Origin: Defluviitaleaceae bacterium
GTDB taxonomy: Bacteria; Bacillota; Clostridia; Lachnospirales; WQUN01
Direction of reading: 5' to 3'
Assembly (NCBI GenBank): GCA_009784025.1
Contig: WQVK01000007.1
Span: 1 to 63,149 of the forward strand
Length of the DNA: 63,149 nucleotides
Below are positions 33,700-41,793 of this stretch, piece by piece. Within the stretch, counting starts at the first letter, position 1. The number at the start of each line of letters is the position of its first letter. The translations under genes and the position numbers were made by a program. The notes beneath the pieces are model-generated. The model had not been told where the DNA came from and did not search any database. It saw only the letters and a program-made list of their open reading frames with translations.

Positions 33700-34575
33700 T
33701 TATTTATGCCCTTTACAATGCTCACATCTGCAGCCCTTTTCGCATTGTGGGCGGCGTTCTAATAATTTTATTTCATCTTTGGTGAATATTTCGGATACTG
33801 ATTCTTCTGGGGTTTTGCCGCGGATGGATACTTTCGCGGTTTCTTTTAGAATATTTACTTGCAAGACAAAACCTTCACCCATTGGGGTGCTTACTTTGTC
33901 GCCTACTGTTGGTAGGCCTTTCATTAGGGCTGCGTAGGTTTCTTCTTCGTATTTTAGGCAGCACATTAGCTTTCCGCACACCCCAGAGATTTTTGTTGGG
34001 TTTAGGCTTAGGCCTTGGTCTTTGGCGGTTTTTATGGACACCGGCTGGAAATCCTCTAGGAAGGTAGAGCAGCATAATGTGCGGCCGCAAATGCCCATGC
34101 CGCTTATCATCTTGGCTTCGTCTCTTGCGCCAATCTGCCGCAATTCTATTCGCATACGCAGACTGGCTGCCAAATCTTTTACAAGTTCGCGGAAGTCTAC
34201 ACGGCCGTCTGCTGTAAAGAAGAATATAATCTTTGTGGCGTCAAACGAAAGCTCTACATCCACGAGGCTCATCTCTAGGCCATGGGCATCAACCTTCTCT
34301 TGGCAAACTGCCAGGGCTTCATTTTCTCGTTGGCGGTTGGACTCGTCTTGGGCGATATCAGCCTCGCTGGCCATGCGCAACATCTTACGCACAGGCGGAG
34401 TGAGCCTGGCATCGTCCATCTCGCGCCTGCCATGCACCAACATGCCATACTCCAGGCCGCGTCCAGTTTCCACAATAACCGGCGAACCAGCCTGCAGCTC
34501 TGAATCATCTATATTGCCGGGGTTAAAATAATAAACCTTACCGGCATCTTTAAACCTAACGCCTACAATTTGCAT
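33700..34575 (-). CDS. ricT: RicT (YaaT, PSP1 domain) regulator of RNA processing
   Basis: 291 residues, ATG behind AAAGGA. PSP1 signature: conserved Cys clusters GICGRTLCCSTFL and VCGKLMCCLKYE. In B. subtilis RicT with RicA and RicF binds Fe-S clusters, assists RNase Y and affects sporulation and biofilm. A Cys/His-rich C-tail (CEKGCRCEHCKGH) adds another possible metal site. Part of the conserved darA-holB-ricT cluster, but a family F repeat separates it from holB. Confidence 0.93.
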   Translation of the reverse strand: MQIVGVRFKDAGKVYYFNPGNIDDSELQAGSPVIVETGRGLEYGMLVHGRREMDDARLTPPVRKMLRMASEADIAQDESNRQRENEALAVCQEKVDAHGLEMSLVDVELSFDATKIIFFFTADGRVDFRELVKDLAASLRMRIELRQIGARDEAKMISGMGICGRTLCCSTFLEDFQPVSIKTAKDQGLSLNPTKISGVCGKLMCCLKYEEETYAALMKGLPTVGDKVSTPMGEGFVLQVNILKETAKVSIRGKTPEESVSEIFTKDEIKLLERRPQCEKGCRCEHCKGHK

Positions 34576-34599
34576 GGGATTGTATTCCTTTCGTATAGG

Positions 34600-34690
34600 G
34601 CAAGACCGTCAGAGGCTTTGCCCTGGATGCTTGGGCGAGCAGGTTGCGCAGCAACCGACCAGCCTCCGACACCTTCAAAAACTTTGATTT
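34600..34690. repeat. Family F element, long form (F7), ricT leader
   Basis: GACCGTCAGAGGCTTTGCCC, GGATGCTTGGGCGAGCAGG, hairpin GGTTGC GCA GCAACC (34642-34656), CGACCAGCC and CAAAAACTTTGATTTT. Nearly the same as 9828-9945 with the AAAAAAG block missing. Confidence 0.7.
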
Positions 34691-34721
34691 TGGATTTTTT
34701 GTTTTATATAGTTGGCAGAGT

Positions 34722-35489
34722 TTACCCGTTTGTTATTTTTGCCATCATTAGTTCTAAAGCTAGTTGGGTGTTGCCGTTTTGTGTTAGTATTTTTTTTGTT
34801 TCTTGGATTATTTTGGTGGCGGCTAGTAGCCGATTGCTAATTGGCTCGCCTGCTTGGGCGGCTGCGGAGATTTTTTCCCCTGCGTAGCAGTACATTAGGT
34901 TTAACAGGGTTTGCAGGGTTTCTTTGGAATCTTTGTACGGCTCGAAGCTACGATATGACAGGAAAGCTTCTAGCATGTCCATGTTTTGGGTGGATTCTAT
35001 TAGGTCTTTGGCAATTTCCTGCAGCTGTAGGTCTGGCTGGTTTGTTGTTGGGTTTGTTTGGTGGCCTATTTTTTCTAGGCTGCAGCGGGATAGGATTGTG
35101 GGCAGGAAGTTAAATTCATGGGCGGCCAGGAACAAAAACACCCCATATGGCGCAGGTTCCTCTATTGTTTTCAGCAAGGAATTCTGCGCCTGTGGGGTGA
35201 GAGTTTCTGCCTTTTGTATCACGAATACCTTGTGTTTGTATTTGAATGGCTTGGTGGCCATAGGGGCGATAATTTGCTGGCGAACATCGTCTACACCTAT
35301 GCCGCTGGCCTTTGTGCCTTCCACCATGAAAGTATCTGGGTGGCTATTTTTGTCAAAAACTTTGCAAGACAGGCAGCTACCGCAGCCGGTTTCAGTCGGG
35401 TTTTCTGCAAGGCAATTGAGCCTGCGGGCTACCCCCAGGGCGTATTCTAAGGTATTGGCTGCATCACCCACCAAAATGCGGGATTGCAT
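34722..35489 (-). CDS. holB: DNA polymerase III delta' subunit-like protein, short N-terminus
   Basis: 255 residues. After ILVGDAANTLEYAL comes the zinc module CGSCLSCKVFDKNSHPD and the AAA+ strand KVFVIQKAETLTPQAQNSLL, then the SRC box (LSRCSLE). These match the clamp-loader delta' subunit. Compared with the usual 310-330 residues it lacks about 25 N-terminal residues, and the P-loop is degenerate (GDAANTLE, no Lys), so it cannot bind ATP there; delta' is normally non-catalytic. It begins in the darA stop (TAATG). Confidence 0.82.
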   Translation of the reverse strand: MQSRILVGDAANTLEYALGVARRLNCLAENPTETGCGSCLSCKVFDKNSHPDTFMVEGTKASGIGVDDVRQQIIAPMATKPFKYKHKVFVIQKAETLTPQAQNSLLKTIEEPAPYGVFLFLAAHEFNFLPTILSRCSLEKIGHQTNPTTNQPDLQLQEIAKDLIESTQNMDMLEAFLSYRSFEPYKDSKETLQTLLNLMYCYAGEKISAAAQAGEPISNRLLAATKIIQETKKILTQNGNTQLALELMMAKITNG

Positions 35490-35818
35490 TATACTTTTCT
35501 AAATTCTTCTACGCCCATTACAAACACTGTTGCGCCGCCTACGGTAACCTCTACCGGATACGGGGCAAAGCTTTCATTAGAGCTTACATTCATTGTGTTA
35601 ACAGAGGTGATTTGTTTGCGGCTTTTGCATTTTTTCTCGATAATATCCAAAAGCTCCGGGAGACGTTCTTCCGTCACGCCGCATATGAGGGTGGTGTTGC
35701 CTGCCCGCAGGAAACTTCCAGACGATGCCAGTTTAGTTACGCTAAAGCCCTTGCTGTTCAGCTCGCTCATGATATGGTAAGCATCTTCGTCATGAGTGAT
35801 TGCCATTACTAATTTCAT
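35489..35818 (-). CDS. darA: Cyclic di-AMP receptor DarA (PstA/YaaQ)
   Basis: 109 residues from ATG 35818, with TAGGAGG six bases upstream. PII-like fold: KLVMAITHDEDAYHIMSELN, FSVTKLASSGSFLRAGNTT, and LICGVTEERLPELLDIIEKK, the YaaQ/DUF970 signature. It senses c-di-AMP; its effector partner is unknown. The PgpH phosphodiesterase at 27435 would remove its ligand. Preceded by a good promoter. Confidence 0.95.
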   Translation of the reverse strand: MKLVMAITHDEDAYHIMSELNSKGFSVTKLASSGSFLRAGNTTLICGVTEERLPELLDIIEKKCKSRKQITSVNTMNVSSNESFAPYPVEVTVGGATVFVMGVEEFRKV

Positions 35819-35889
35819 ATGCAACCTCCTATGGGGCTGTCTTGCCAGGTTTTAAGACATCCCCTGTGTATTCTTTCCTAGTTTCGTGC

Positions 35890-35917
35890 ATTATAGCATA
35901 ACTTATGGCTTAGGCAA
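35890..35917 (-). promoter_or_regulatory. Sigma-A-type promoter of darA-holB
   Basis: Minus strand TTGCCT, 16 bases, TATAAT. The perfect -10 lies 71 bases before the darA start, in the gap after the cupin gene stop. Confidence 0.65.
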
Positions 35918-35928
35918 AGGGGTTGAGG

Positions 35929-36570
35929 TTAATCTCCCATTTTTTCTGCTATGGCTTTTGTGGGGTGTACTGTGCCATGGGGGTGATGGGGCGGCGCGTA
36001 GATAGAATACAGCTTCATTGGCGTGTTGCCGATATTGGTTATATTATGCCAAGTGCCAGCCGGCACAAACACGGCGCTGTTTGGTACTACTGTTTGCTTT
36101 ACGGTTATTTTTTCGCGGCTGGGGCCCATTTGTACCAGGCCTTGGCCTTCTTCCAGGCGCAGGAACTGGTCTGTATCTGGGTGAGCTTCTAGGCCTATGC
36201 TTTCGCCAACGGGGATGGTCATTAGGGTCAGCTGCAGGTGGTTGCCAGTCCATAGGGTGGTGCGGTAGTTGATGTTTTGCAAGGTGGCTTTTTCTATATC
36301 AGTTACATATGGGTGAGGGCCGTAATCTTGGAAAACAGCGGGAGAATGATAGGGATAATTTGGCCCGGGTTGGTTTGAATAATAAGGCGGGTGATGCGGC
36401 GGATGCCCATGATGATGCGACGGCGGCCTATGATGATGTGGATGCGGATGGTGTTGAGGATGTGGATGATGCCCAGGGTGGGCAGGATGATGTTGCCTAT
36501 GCCCGTGCGAATGCCCGCTGTTTTGTGGCACAGTATGGCCTGGGGTTGCTTTTTTCTTGTTGTCAAACAT
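35929..36570 (-). CDS. Cupin protein with histidine-rich N-terminal tail
   Basis: 213 residues. Residues 1-18 are polar and 19-62 are mostly His, Pro and Gly (for example HPHPQHHPHPHHHRPP). Residues 90-200 form one cupin barrel: GESIGLEAHPDTDQFLRLEE (motif 1, His and Glu ligands) and VPAGTWHNITNIG (motif 2 His). The tail could store or deliver Ni2+, Zn2+ or Cu2+, or target a spore coat; His-rich coat proteins are known. No signal peptide. The ribosome site lies inside a hairpin (36575-36626), suggesting RNA-level control. Confidence 0.8.
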   Translation of the reverse strand: MFDNKKKATPGHTVPQNSGHSHGHRQHHPAHPGHHPHPQHHPHPHHHRPPSHHHGHPPHHPPYYSNQPGPNYPYHSPAVFQDYGPHPYVTDIEKATLQNINYRTTLWTGNHLQLTLMTIPVGESIGLEAHPDTDQFLRLEEGQGLVQMGPSREKITVKQTVVPNSAVFVPAGTWHNITNIGNTPMKLYSIYAPPHHPHGTVHPTKAIAEKMGD

Positions 36571-36574
36571 AAAA

Positions 36575-36626
36575 AATCATGCCTCCAATGATATAAATTT
36601 GCTTCTATATCATATGTGGCATGATT
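36575..36626 (-). promoter_or_regulatory. Hairpin enclosing the ribosome site of the cupin gene
   Basis: On the minus strand AATCATGCC pairs with GGCATGATT and ATGATATA with TATATCAT. The GGAGG site of the cupin gene lies across the inner bulge and the 3' arm, ten bases before the start codon. It may be an attenuating leader or a palindromic operator. Confidence 0.5.
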
Positions 36627-36658
36627 GGGGATTGTGTTGGGTTGCTGCGATAATCAAA

Positions 36659-36901
36659 TCAATTTTTCGCCCTGTGGGCTGTTATTATGCCAAAGCTACT
36701 GGCATTTACGGTTATCACAGCGCCATCTACATGCGCGTACCAGTTTTTGCCGCGCCGCTGTATGCTGCTTGCGTTTTTTATTTCATCCTTGCACCACTGG
36801 ACAACATCCACGCCAGCCAGGCCAAGGTTTTTCTTAATACGCTCTACGCCCAGTGCGGTGGTGTGTAGCCTGCTTATATTGGCCAGCAAATCATTCTTCA
36901 T
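36659..36901 (-). CDS. DUF3781 family protein
   Basis: 80 residues: LHTTALGVERIKKNLGL then VVQWCKDEI and the late NWYAHVDGAVITVNASSFGI, the DUF3781 pattern seen in Clostridia. Function unknown; a small soluble alpha/beta protein. It overlaps the upstream GNAT by 11 bases, so both are made from one message. No clear ribosome site, which fits coupling. Confidence 0.75.
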   Translation of the reverse strand: MKNDLLANISRLHTTALGVERIKKNLGLAGVDVVQWCKDEIKNASSIQRRGKNWYAHVDGAVITVNASSFGIITAHRAKN

Positions 36902-37412
36902 GCTGGGCCTGCCTTACATATTTATATTTTCGTATTTTTTTGATTTTCCATTGGTACAGGCCCAGTCTTTCGGCCTGCAATGTGAAGCCGCAGTTTTCCA
37001 TCACTTTGCGGGAGGCCATGTTGCCCACATGGCATATCCCCGCAATTTCTTTGATGCCCAGCTTATCCATTATAGCTGGCAAAAATGCCCGCAAGGCCTC
37101 GGTTGCATAGCCCTTGCCCGTAAAGGCCTTGCCAATATGGTAGCCAATCTCCCAGCCTTTTCTTATAGGCGCGGCCTGGACATGCCCTATCTGCTGCCCA
37201 TCATGCAGCAAAATGGCGTAGACCTTGGGCATTCTGTCCTTGCCGTAAAAAGATATTAGCGATTTTAGCACCATTTCGGCGGCTTCTTTTGTTTCAAAAA
37301 CTTCGTCTGGCACAAATTTTCTATTATCGTCATCTAAGGAATTTTGATGCACGCTTTCGGCCATATCTATGGTAAATGGAATTATGTTTAGCCGTTCTGT
37401 TTTTATTTTCAT
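36891..37412 (-). CDS. GNAT family N-acetyltransferase (RimJ/RimL-like)
   Basis: 173 residues, ATG behind AGAAAGG. KIKTERLNIIPFT start, IGYHIGKAFTGKGYATEALRA (acetyl-CoA loop GKGYAT), and NMASRKVMENCGF are classical for the RimJ/RimL branch that acetylates protein N-termini or antibiotics. Substrate not given by context. Pairs with the DUF3781 gene. Confidence 0.88.
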   Translation of the reverse strand: MKIKTERLNIIPFTIDMAESVHQNSLDDDNRKFVPDEVFETKEAAEMVLKSLISFYGKDRMPKVYAILLHDGQQIGHVQAAPIRKGWEIGYHIGKAFTGKGYATEALRAFLPAIMDKLGIKEIAGICHVGNMASRKVMENCGFTLQAERLGLYQWKIKKIRKYKYVRQAQHEE

Positions 37413-37442
37413 TTTTTAGGCCTTTCTGCTTGTTGTTTTGCA

Positions 37443-37475
37443 AACCAACTTATTACAAGTTGTAATAAGTTGGTT
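37443..37475. terminator. Perfect palindrome overlapping the oxidoreductase stop codon
   Basis: AACCAACTTATTACA and TGTAATAAGTTGGTT with a tiny loop. On the minus strand the arm encodes the last residues PTYYNL and the stop TAA of the oxidoreductase gene. The outer stem (CCAACT) recalls family D. Confidence 0.75.
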
Positions 37476-38526
37476 CTGTTTCCACCGTGGTTTCCAGCTT
37501 TACTGCCCGGCCTTCTTTCGCGGCGCTGCCTATGCTTTCCATTATTTCTAGCACATGTAGCAGCAGCTCGCCGCTGGCTTCGTGTGGGCGGCCGGCTTTT
37601 ATGGCGGCAGCCATGTTGGCTATGCCAAGGCCGCGGCTGTTTTCGCTATGGCCGGGGATTAGCGGGATTTCTGTGAACTCACCTTTATCCGGCCGGAATA
37701 ATTTCACCGGGCCTTTAAAATAATTTGGGTCTGGCACGGCCAGCGTGCCTTCAGAGCCATAAATTTCTATAATGGGAAGATTAGCAGCATGGACATCAAA
37801 AGTAGCCATGAAATTACCGATTGCACCAGAGGAAAAACCCAACAAAGATGTTACATATGTGGGTACTTCAACCTTTATTTGCTGACCGAATTTTGGCTGG
37901 CTGGTTATAGTCCGGGTTTCGAAAGAAGCCTGCCCCATGGCGGCAACACTGCCAACAGGGCCAAGTAAGCTAACCAGTGCCGTAAGATAATAAGGCCCCA
38001 TATCCAGCACCGGCCCGCCGCCGGGCTGGTAGTAGAACGCCGGGTCTGGGTGCCAAGATTCCCAGCCGCGGCTTGTCATGAAGGCTGTAGCACCCACGGG
38101 CTGCCCAATATGGCCGTCTTGAATCAGCTTGCTGCAGGTTTTTATTCCCGCCCCCATGAAGGTATCTGGCGCGCCGCCTATGCGCATGCCCTTGGCGCGG
38201 GCGGCGGCTAGCTGCTGCTTGCCCTCTGCATAGCTTACACCCAGCGGTTTTTCTGTATAAACATGCTTGCCCGCGGCGATGGCTTTCATGTTTATCTCAA
38301 AATGGGATTTTGGCAAAGTAAGGTTAAGCACAATATCCACATCTGGGCAGGCCAGCATCTCGTCCAGGCTGTTGTATTGGCGGGTGCTATACTTCTGTGC
38401 AACTTCCGCCGCCCTAGAACCCACAGTATCATAAACCCCCGCCAAAGAAATCTCATTAAACATACAAGAAATATTATCCAAATAAATGCCGGAAATATTC
38501 CCGCAACCGATTATACCAACTTTCAT
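37453..38526 (-). CDS. Gfo/Idh/MocA family NAD(P)-dependent oxidoreductase
   Basis: 357 residues, ATG behind AAAGGAG. Rossmann start VGIIGCGNISGIY, the EKPLGVSYAEG motif with the catalytic Lys, and the C-terminal alpha/beta domain (GGGPVLDMGPYYLTALVSLL) define the family. Acts on a sugar or inositol-type substrate; the exact one is unknown. Single gene. Its 3' end is built into a hairpin (37443-37475). Confidence 0.9.
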   Translation of the reverse strand: MKVGIIGCGNISGIYLDNISCMFNEISLAGVYDTVGSRAAEVAQKYSTRQYNSLDEMLACPDVDIVLNLTLPKSHFEINMKAIAAGKHVYTEKPLGVSYAEGKQQLAAARAKGMRIGGAPDTFMGAGIKTCSKLIQDGHIGQPVGATAFMTSRGWESWHPDPAFYYQPGGGPVLDMGPYYLTALVSLLGPVGSVAAMGQASFETRTITSQPKFGQQIKVEVPTYVTSLLGFSSGAIGNFMATFDVHAANLPIIEIYGSEGTLAVPDPNYFKGPVKLFRPDKGEFTEIPLIPGHSENSRGLGIANMAAAIKAGRPHEASGELLLHVLEIMESIGSAAKEGRAVKLETTVETEPTYYNL

Positions 38527-38593
38527 GGGTATCGCTCCTTTATGTAAAATTATAAAAACCCGTCAGAAGCTTTGCCTCCGGCACCTATAAAAC

Positions 38594-39342
38594 TTAAGGT
38601 GTGTGCTGTGAAAGGTGGAAGTAACGCTATTAACGTTCATTTTTTACGTAAGTCCTTAATTAAATGTAAAACCAATTCGTCATCGTTTTTACAATCCGCA
38701 TATTGCTCTAATGGAGCATTGTTCCACCAAACACCAGTACCGTCTGGCATATACCCTCTTTTGAAATAAACTCTTTGAGCAGAACCATAACCAGAATGCA
38801 ATCCAACGCAAAGTTGAACTTTATCACTTAGTTCAGAAGCTTTTCTTTCTGCTTGGTCAAGGATCATATTTCCTATTCCTTTGCGTTGATATTTTTCAAA
38901 GACAATAAAGTCACTAATAACAGGTATTTTTTGAAAAGCAAAAGAACCAACGCCTGTATCAGGATATAAGACGGTATAACCAGCTACATCGTCATTATAT
39001 CCAGCTATAAACATATACAAAAAACCGTTGTTTTGGTTCTCCAAATACTTTTCAATAACTTGCTTTGGCTTATGCCATTTTTGTTCAGTGTAATTTCGAA
39101 AAATATCATCAATGTCACTTTTTTTCATTGGGCGTATGTCTATAATCATTATAAAGCCCCCAGCAAACATAAATTTTACGCACGTTCTACTCATGACGGT
39201 AACATAAGTGCGCCATTACCTTAAAATAATGTAACACTGTTCATTTTTCAGCCAGCAAAACTCTGAAAATCCTGCAAATGAACTGACCGCAATTATATTA
39301 TAATGGTGGCGTTATTTCCACCCTTCATAGCATGCATCCTAA
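38594..39342. mobile_element. Family H inverted-repeat gene cassette H2
   Basis: The left end 38594-38627 reads TTAAGGTGTGTGCTGTGAAA then GGTGGAAGTAACGC; the right end, reversed, reads TTAGGATGCATGCTATGAAG then GGTGGAAATAACGC. About 27 of 34 positions match by hand alignment. The only gene inside is the GNAT at 38637, read away from the right end. This is the clearest of the three cassettes. Confidence 0.6.
38637..39149 (-). CDS. GNAT family N-acetyltransferase carried by cassette H2
   Basis: 170 residues from ATG 39149 behind GGGGGC. Pattern IDIRPMKKSDIDDIF at the start, SDFIVFEKYQRKGIGNMILD (acetyl-CoA loop RKGIGN) in the middle and VYFKRGYMPDGTG near the end. It resembles orphan acetyltransferases of small molecules or antibiotics. 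More AT-rich than the surrounding genes. The leader just upstream of the start is homologous to that of the H1 kinase gene, implying a shared expression module. Confidence 0.82.
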   Translation of the reverse strand: MIIDIRPMKKSDIDDIFRNYTEQKWHKPKQVIEKYLENQNNGFLYMFIAGYNDDVAGYTVLYPDTGVGSFAFQKIPVISDFIVFEKYQRKGIGNMILDQAERKASELSDKVQLCVGLHSGYGSAQRVYFKRGYMPDGTGVWWNNAPLEQYADCKNDDELVLHLIKDLRKK

Positions 39343-39388
39343 TATTTCAATGTGGGTGCAAGAGACGAAGCATCTGACGATTCTAATA

Positions 39389-40330
39389 TCAATTCATAGG
39401 TATCTGCCTTATCATATCCAGTATCCTGTCCAAGTCCCCGGTGGTGTAGTATTCTACCTCTATTTTGCCTTTTTTCTTGCCGGGGCGGATGTGTACTTGT
39501 GAGCCTAGGATTGTTTTCATTTCTTCTTCAGCTTGGCGGTAGGCGTAGGCTTGGTCTGCGCTTGTGGTGGCTGGGTCGTCTTGGGAGGGTTGACCGGTTG
39601 CGTCTTTTGCGGCTTGTTTTATGGCTTGTTGCACCATTGTTTCTGCGCCGCGCACGCTTAGGCCGTCTTTTACTATTTTTTCGGCACAGGCTAGTTGTAG
39701 GTCTGGGTCTTCTACGCTTAGTAGGATTTTGGCGTGGCTGGCGGTGATTTTACCTTGGGCGGCCAGCTCTTGCGCCCCACGAGAAAGCTCCAGCAGATGC
39801 AGGGCGGATATTACAGAATGCTTGTTTTTGCCCAGTTTTATCGCGATATCATCTGCAGAGAAGAAAAAATCGTCCATCAGGCGCTTGTAGCAATTGGCTT
39901 CTTCTATGGAGGTTAGGTCTTGGCGCTGGATATTTTCTAGAATAGCCACCTGTAGGATTTCCATTTCTGTATAATCCTTCACGATAACCGGCACTTCTTT
40001 TAGCCCAGCTATTCTGGCGGCACGGTAACGGCGCTCCCCGGCTATTATGGTGTACAGGCCACCTGCCTCGGTAACCAGCAGGGGCTGTACTATGCCAAAG
40101 GCCTTCATGCTAACGGCCAGCTCTTCCAGGGATGCCTCGTCGAAAAATTGCCGTGGCTGGGTGGGGTTTGGCTCTACCTTGCGGATATCTACAACCAGCA
40201 CGCCACCTGTGGCTGTGGCTTCGCCAGCTGCTTTGGGCTGGGCAGTTGGGCTACCCGTATCATCTGCAATTTGTGACGATGCGCCGTCTAAAAGTGCGCC
40301 AAGGCCGCGGCCAAGGGATTTTTTCTTCAT
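39389..40330 (-). CDS. parB: Chromosome-partitioning protein ParB (Spo0J)
   Basis: 313 residues, ATG behind AGAAGGAG. N-terminal KKKSLGRGLGALLDG, the CTPase/ParB box GERRYRAARIAGLKEVPVIV, LENIQRQDLTSIEEA, and a helix-turn-helix (ADDIAIKLGKNKHSVISALH). It binds parS, clamps on DNA and, in spore formers, couples segregation to sporulation. No parS palindrome (TGTTNCACGTGAAACA) was seen in the window. Downstream of parA by 42 bases. Confidence 0.95.
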   Translation of the reverse strand: MKKKSLGRGLGALLDGASSQIADDTGSPTAQPKAAGEATATGGVLVVDIRKVEPNPTQPRQFFDEASLEELAVSMKAFGIVQPLLVTEAGGLYTIIAGERRYRAARIAGLKEVPVIVKDYTEMEILQVAILENIQRQDLTSIEEANCYKRLMDDFFFSADDIAIKLGKNKHSVISALHLLELSRGAQELAAQGKITASHAKILLSVEDPDLQLACAEKIVKDGLSVRGAETMVQQAIKQAAKDATGQPSQDDPATTSADQAYAYRQAEEEMKTILGSQVHIRPGKKKGKIEVEYYTTGDLDRILDMIRQIPMN

Positions 40331-40372
40331 GGAAATTCTCCTTCTGTGCCGGGGTTGCGCCCGGCGAGTCTA

Positions 40373-41143
40373 TTAGGCAATTGTATTTTTTGCAATAACT
40401 TCCTGCGCCAGCAGTTCGTAGGCTTCTGCCCCTTTGGATGTGGGGGCATAAAGGGTGATGGGCAGCCCATGGCTTGGGGCTTCGCTAAGGCGCACGTTCC
40501 TGGGGATAATCGTTTGGTAAACATGCTTGCCCAGATGGGTTTTAACCTCATCTACAACCTGCGCGCTAAGGTTTGTGCGGGAATCGTACATGGTGAACAC
40601 GATGCCCTCTATATCCAGCTTCGGGTTTAGCTTGCGCTGCACAAGGTCTATGGTGTGGCGCAGCTGGGTTAGGCCCTCTAGGGCGTAGTATTCGCATTGG
40701 ATGGGTACTAAAACAGTATCTGCCGCGCAAAGTGCGTTTAGCGTAAGCAAATTGAGCGACGGCGGGCAGTCTATAAGAATATAGTCGTATAGATATTTTG
40801 CATGGTTAAAAACCTCCCGGAGCTTGTACTCCCGGCGGGGCATGTCTGCCAGCTCTAGCTCTGCGCCGCTTAGCTCTATATTGGCGGGCAGAAGATGCAG
40901 GCCCTCTACGCAAACAGGCAACATCACCTGCTCTAGGTAGGCTTCTTCTAGCAGCAACGAATATATAGAATTTTTAACCTTATACTTGTCCACCCCAAGG
41001 CCGCTGGTGGTGTTACCCTGTGGGTCCATATCCGCCACAAGAACCTTTTTGCCCGCTTGGGCCAGGCATGTGGCCAGGTTTACATTAGTTGTAGTTTTGC
41101 CAACGCCGCCTTTTTGGTTGGCCACTGCTATTATACGCTTCAT
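40373..41143 (-). CDS. parA: Chromosome-partitioning ATPase ParA (Soj)
   Basis: 256 residues, ATG behind ACGGAGT. Deviant Walker A KGGVGKTTT at residues 11-19, DMDPQGNTTSGLG, Walker B DYILIDCPPSLNLLT. It acts with ParB in origin segregation and DnaA control. First gene of the parAB pair; a long-form family F element lies 22 bases upstream of the start. Confidence 0.96.
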   Translation of the reverse strand: MKRIIAVANQKGGVGKTTTNVNLATCLAQAGKKVLVADMDPQGNTTSGLGVDKYKVKNSIYSLLLEEAYLEQVMLPVCVEGLHLLPANIELSGAELELADMPRREYKLREVFNHAKYLYDYILIDCPPSLNLLTLNALCAADTVLVPIQCEYYALEGLTQLRHTIDLVQRKLNPKLDIEGIVFTMYDSRTNLSAQVVDEVKTHLGKHVYQTIIPRNVRLSEAPSHGLPITLYAPTSKGAEAYELLAQEVIAKNTIA

Positions 41144-41164
41144 AGGATGAACTCCGTTCGTTTT

Positions 41165-41230
41165 GATGGGGCGCTGCCCCGGGATGCACGGCGAGCAGGA
41201 CGCGTGGCGTCCGATCAGCCTAGCCCCGCT
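41165..41230. repeat. Family F element, diverged long form, parA leader
   Basis: GGATGCACGGCGAGCAGG, hairpin GGACGC GTG GCGTCC (41198-41212), CGATCAGCC. The hairpin stem differs from the copies at 9868 and 34642 on both sides at once, preserving pairing. It starts the 650-base gene-free stretch 41144-41793, which also holds B5 and D4 but no supported gene. Confidence 0.6.
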
Positions 41231-41386
41231 TCCTCACTGCGTTGCGGGTGTGCGCTGTGCGCGCAGATTGTTGGTAGGAGGATGGAGGATTTTGGTTTAT
41301 GGTGTTTTATGGCATGGTTTGAGATTATTGTGTTTATGTTAATTTTGATTGAAATCATCTTGTTTTTTGCAGCAGGTTTGCCATGA

Positions 41387-41452
41387 ATCGCCTTGTCTCG
41401 GCTTTTCATGTGCCGCTCTGGCGAGGCCATTTCTCATTCATTTCGCTATAGT
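41387..41452. repeat. Family B half element, copy B5
   Basis: CGCCTTGTCTCGGCTTTTCA ... GTGCCGCTCTGGCGAGGCC ... CTCATTCATTTCGCTATA: the right-hand 65 bases of the family B consensus. The left arm is missing. Confidence 0.7.
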
Positions 41453-41662
41453 ATAACATCTTTCGACGGGAAAATAAATGGCGTAAGTTGGGTGGAGTTG
41501 GCTTTGCCTGGTGGGGTGCTTTTGTTTGATTTTGGTTGTGATTTGGCCTACTTTGGTGCGATGTGCGCGCTAAGCTACATGATGCATATTATGGGAATTC
41601 CACTCAAAAACACCCGCATAATCGCCGCTGGCACAAAGTGTTGGCCGTTTTAGCAGGGCGCG

Positions 41663-41706
41663 AAAAAATTCAGTTGGTCGGATTTTCCGACCAACTGAAT
41701 TTTTTC
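41663..41706. terminator. Family D hairpin, copy D4, downstream of yunB
   Basis: AAAAAATTCAGTTGGTCGG, loop ATTT-like, CCGACCAACTGAATTTTTT. Both flanks carry A/T runs. It lies 87 bases beyond the yunB stop, a likely terminator for that gene. Confidence 0.75.
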
Positions 41707-41793
41707 TCATGTGCGGGTGGTTATGGTATTGTACAGAAATGACATTTCAACGGGGAACTCTACACCGTAAGACGATAGCGAAGCCAGCCGCCA

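Noticed and set aside
39389-41143. parS site near parAB
   Set aside because: No sequence close to TGTTNCACGTGAAACA was spotted by eye; a pattern search over both strands would settle it.
41393-41653. 86-residue open frame in the parA-yunB gap
   Set aside because: It begins inside repeat B5, lacks a ribosome site and shows no family pattern.
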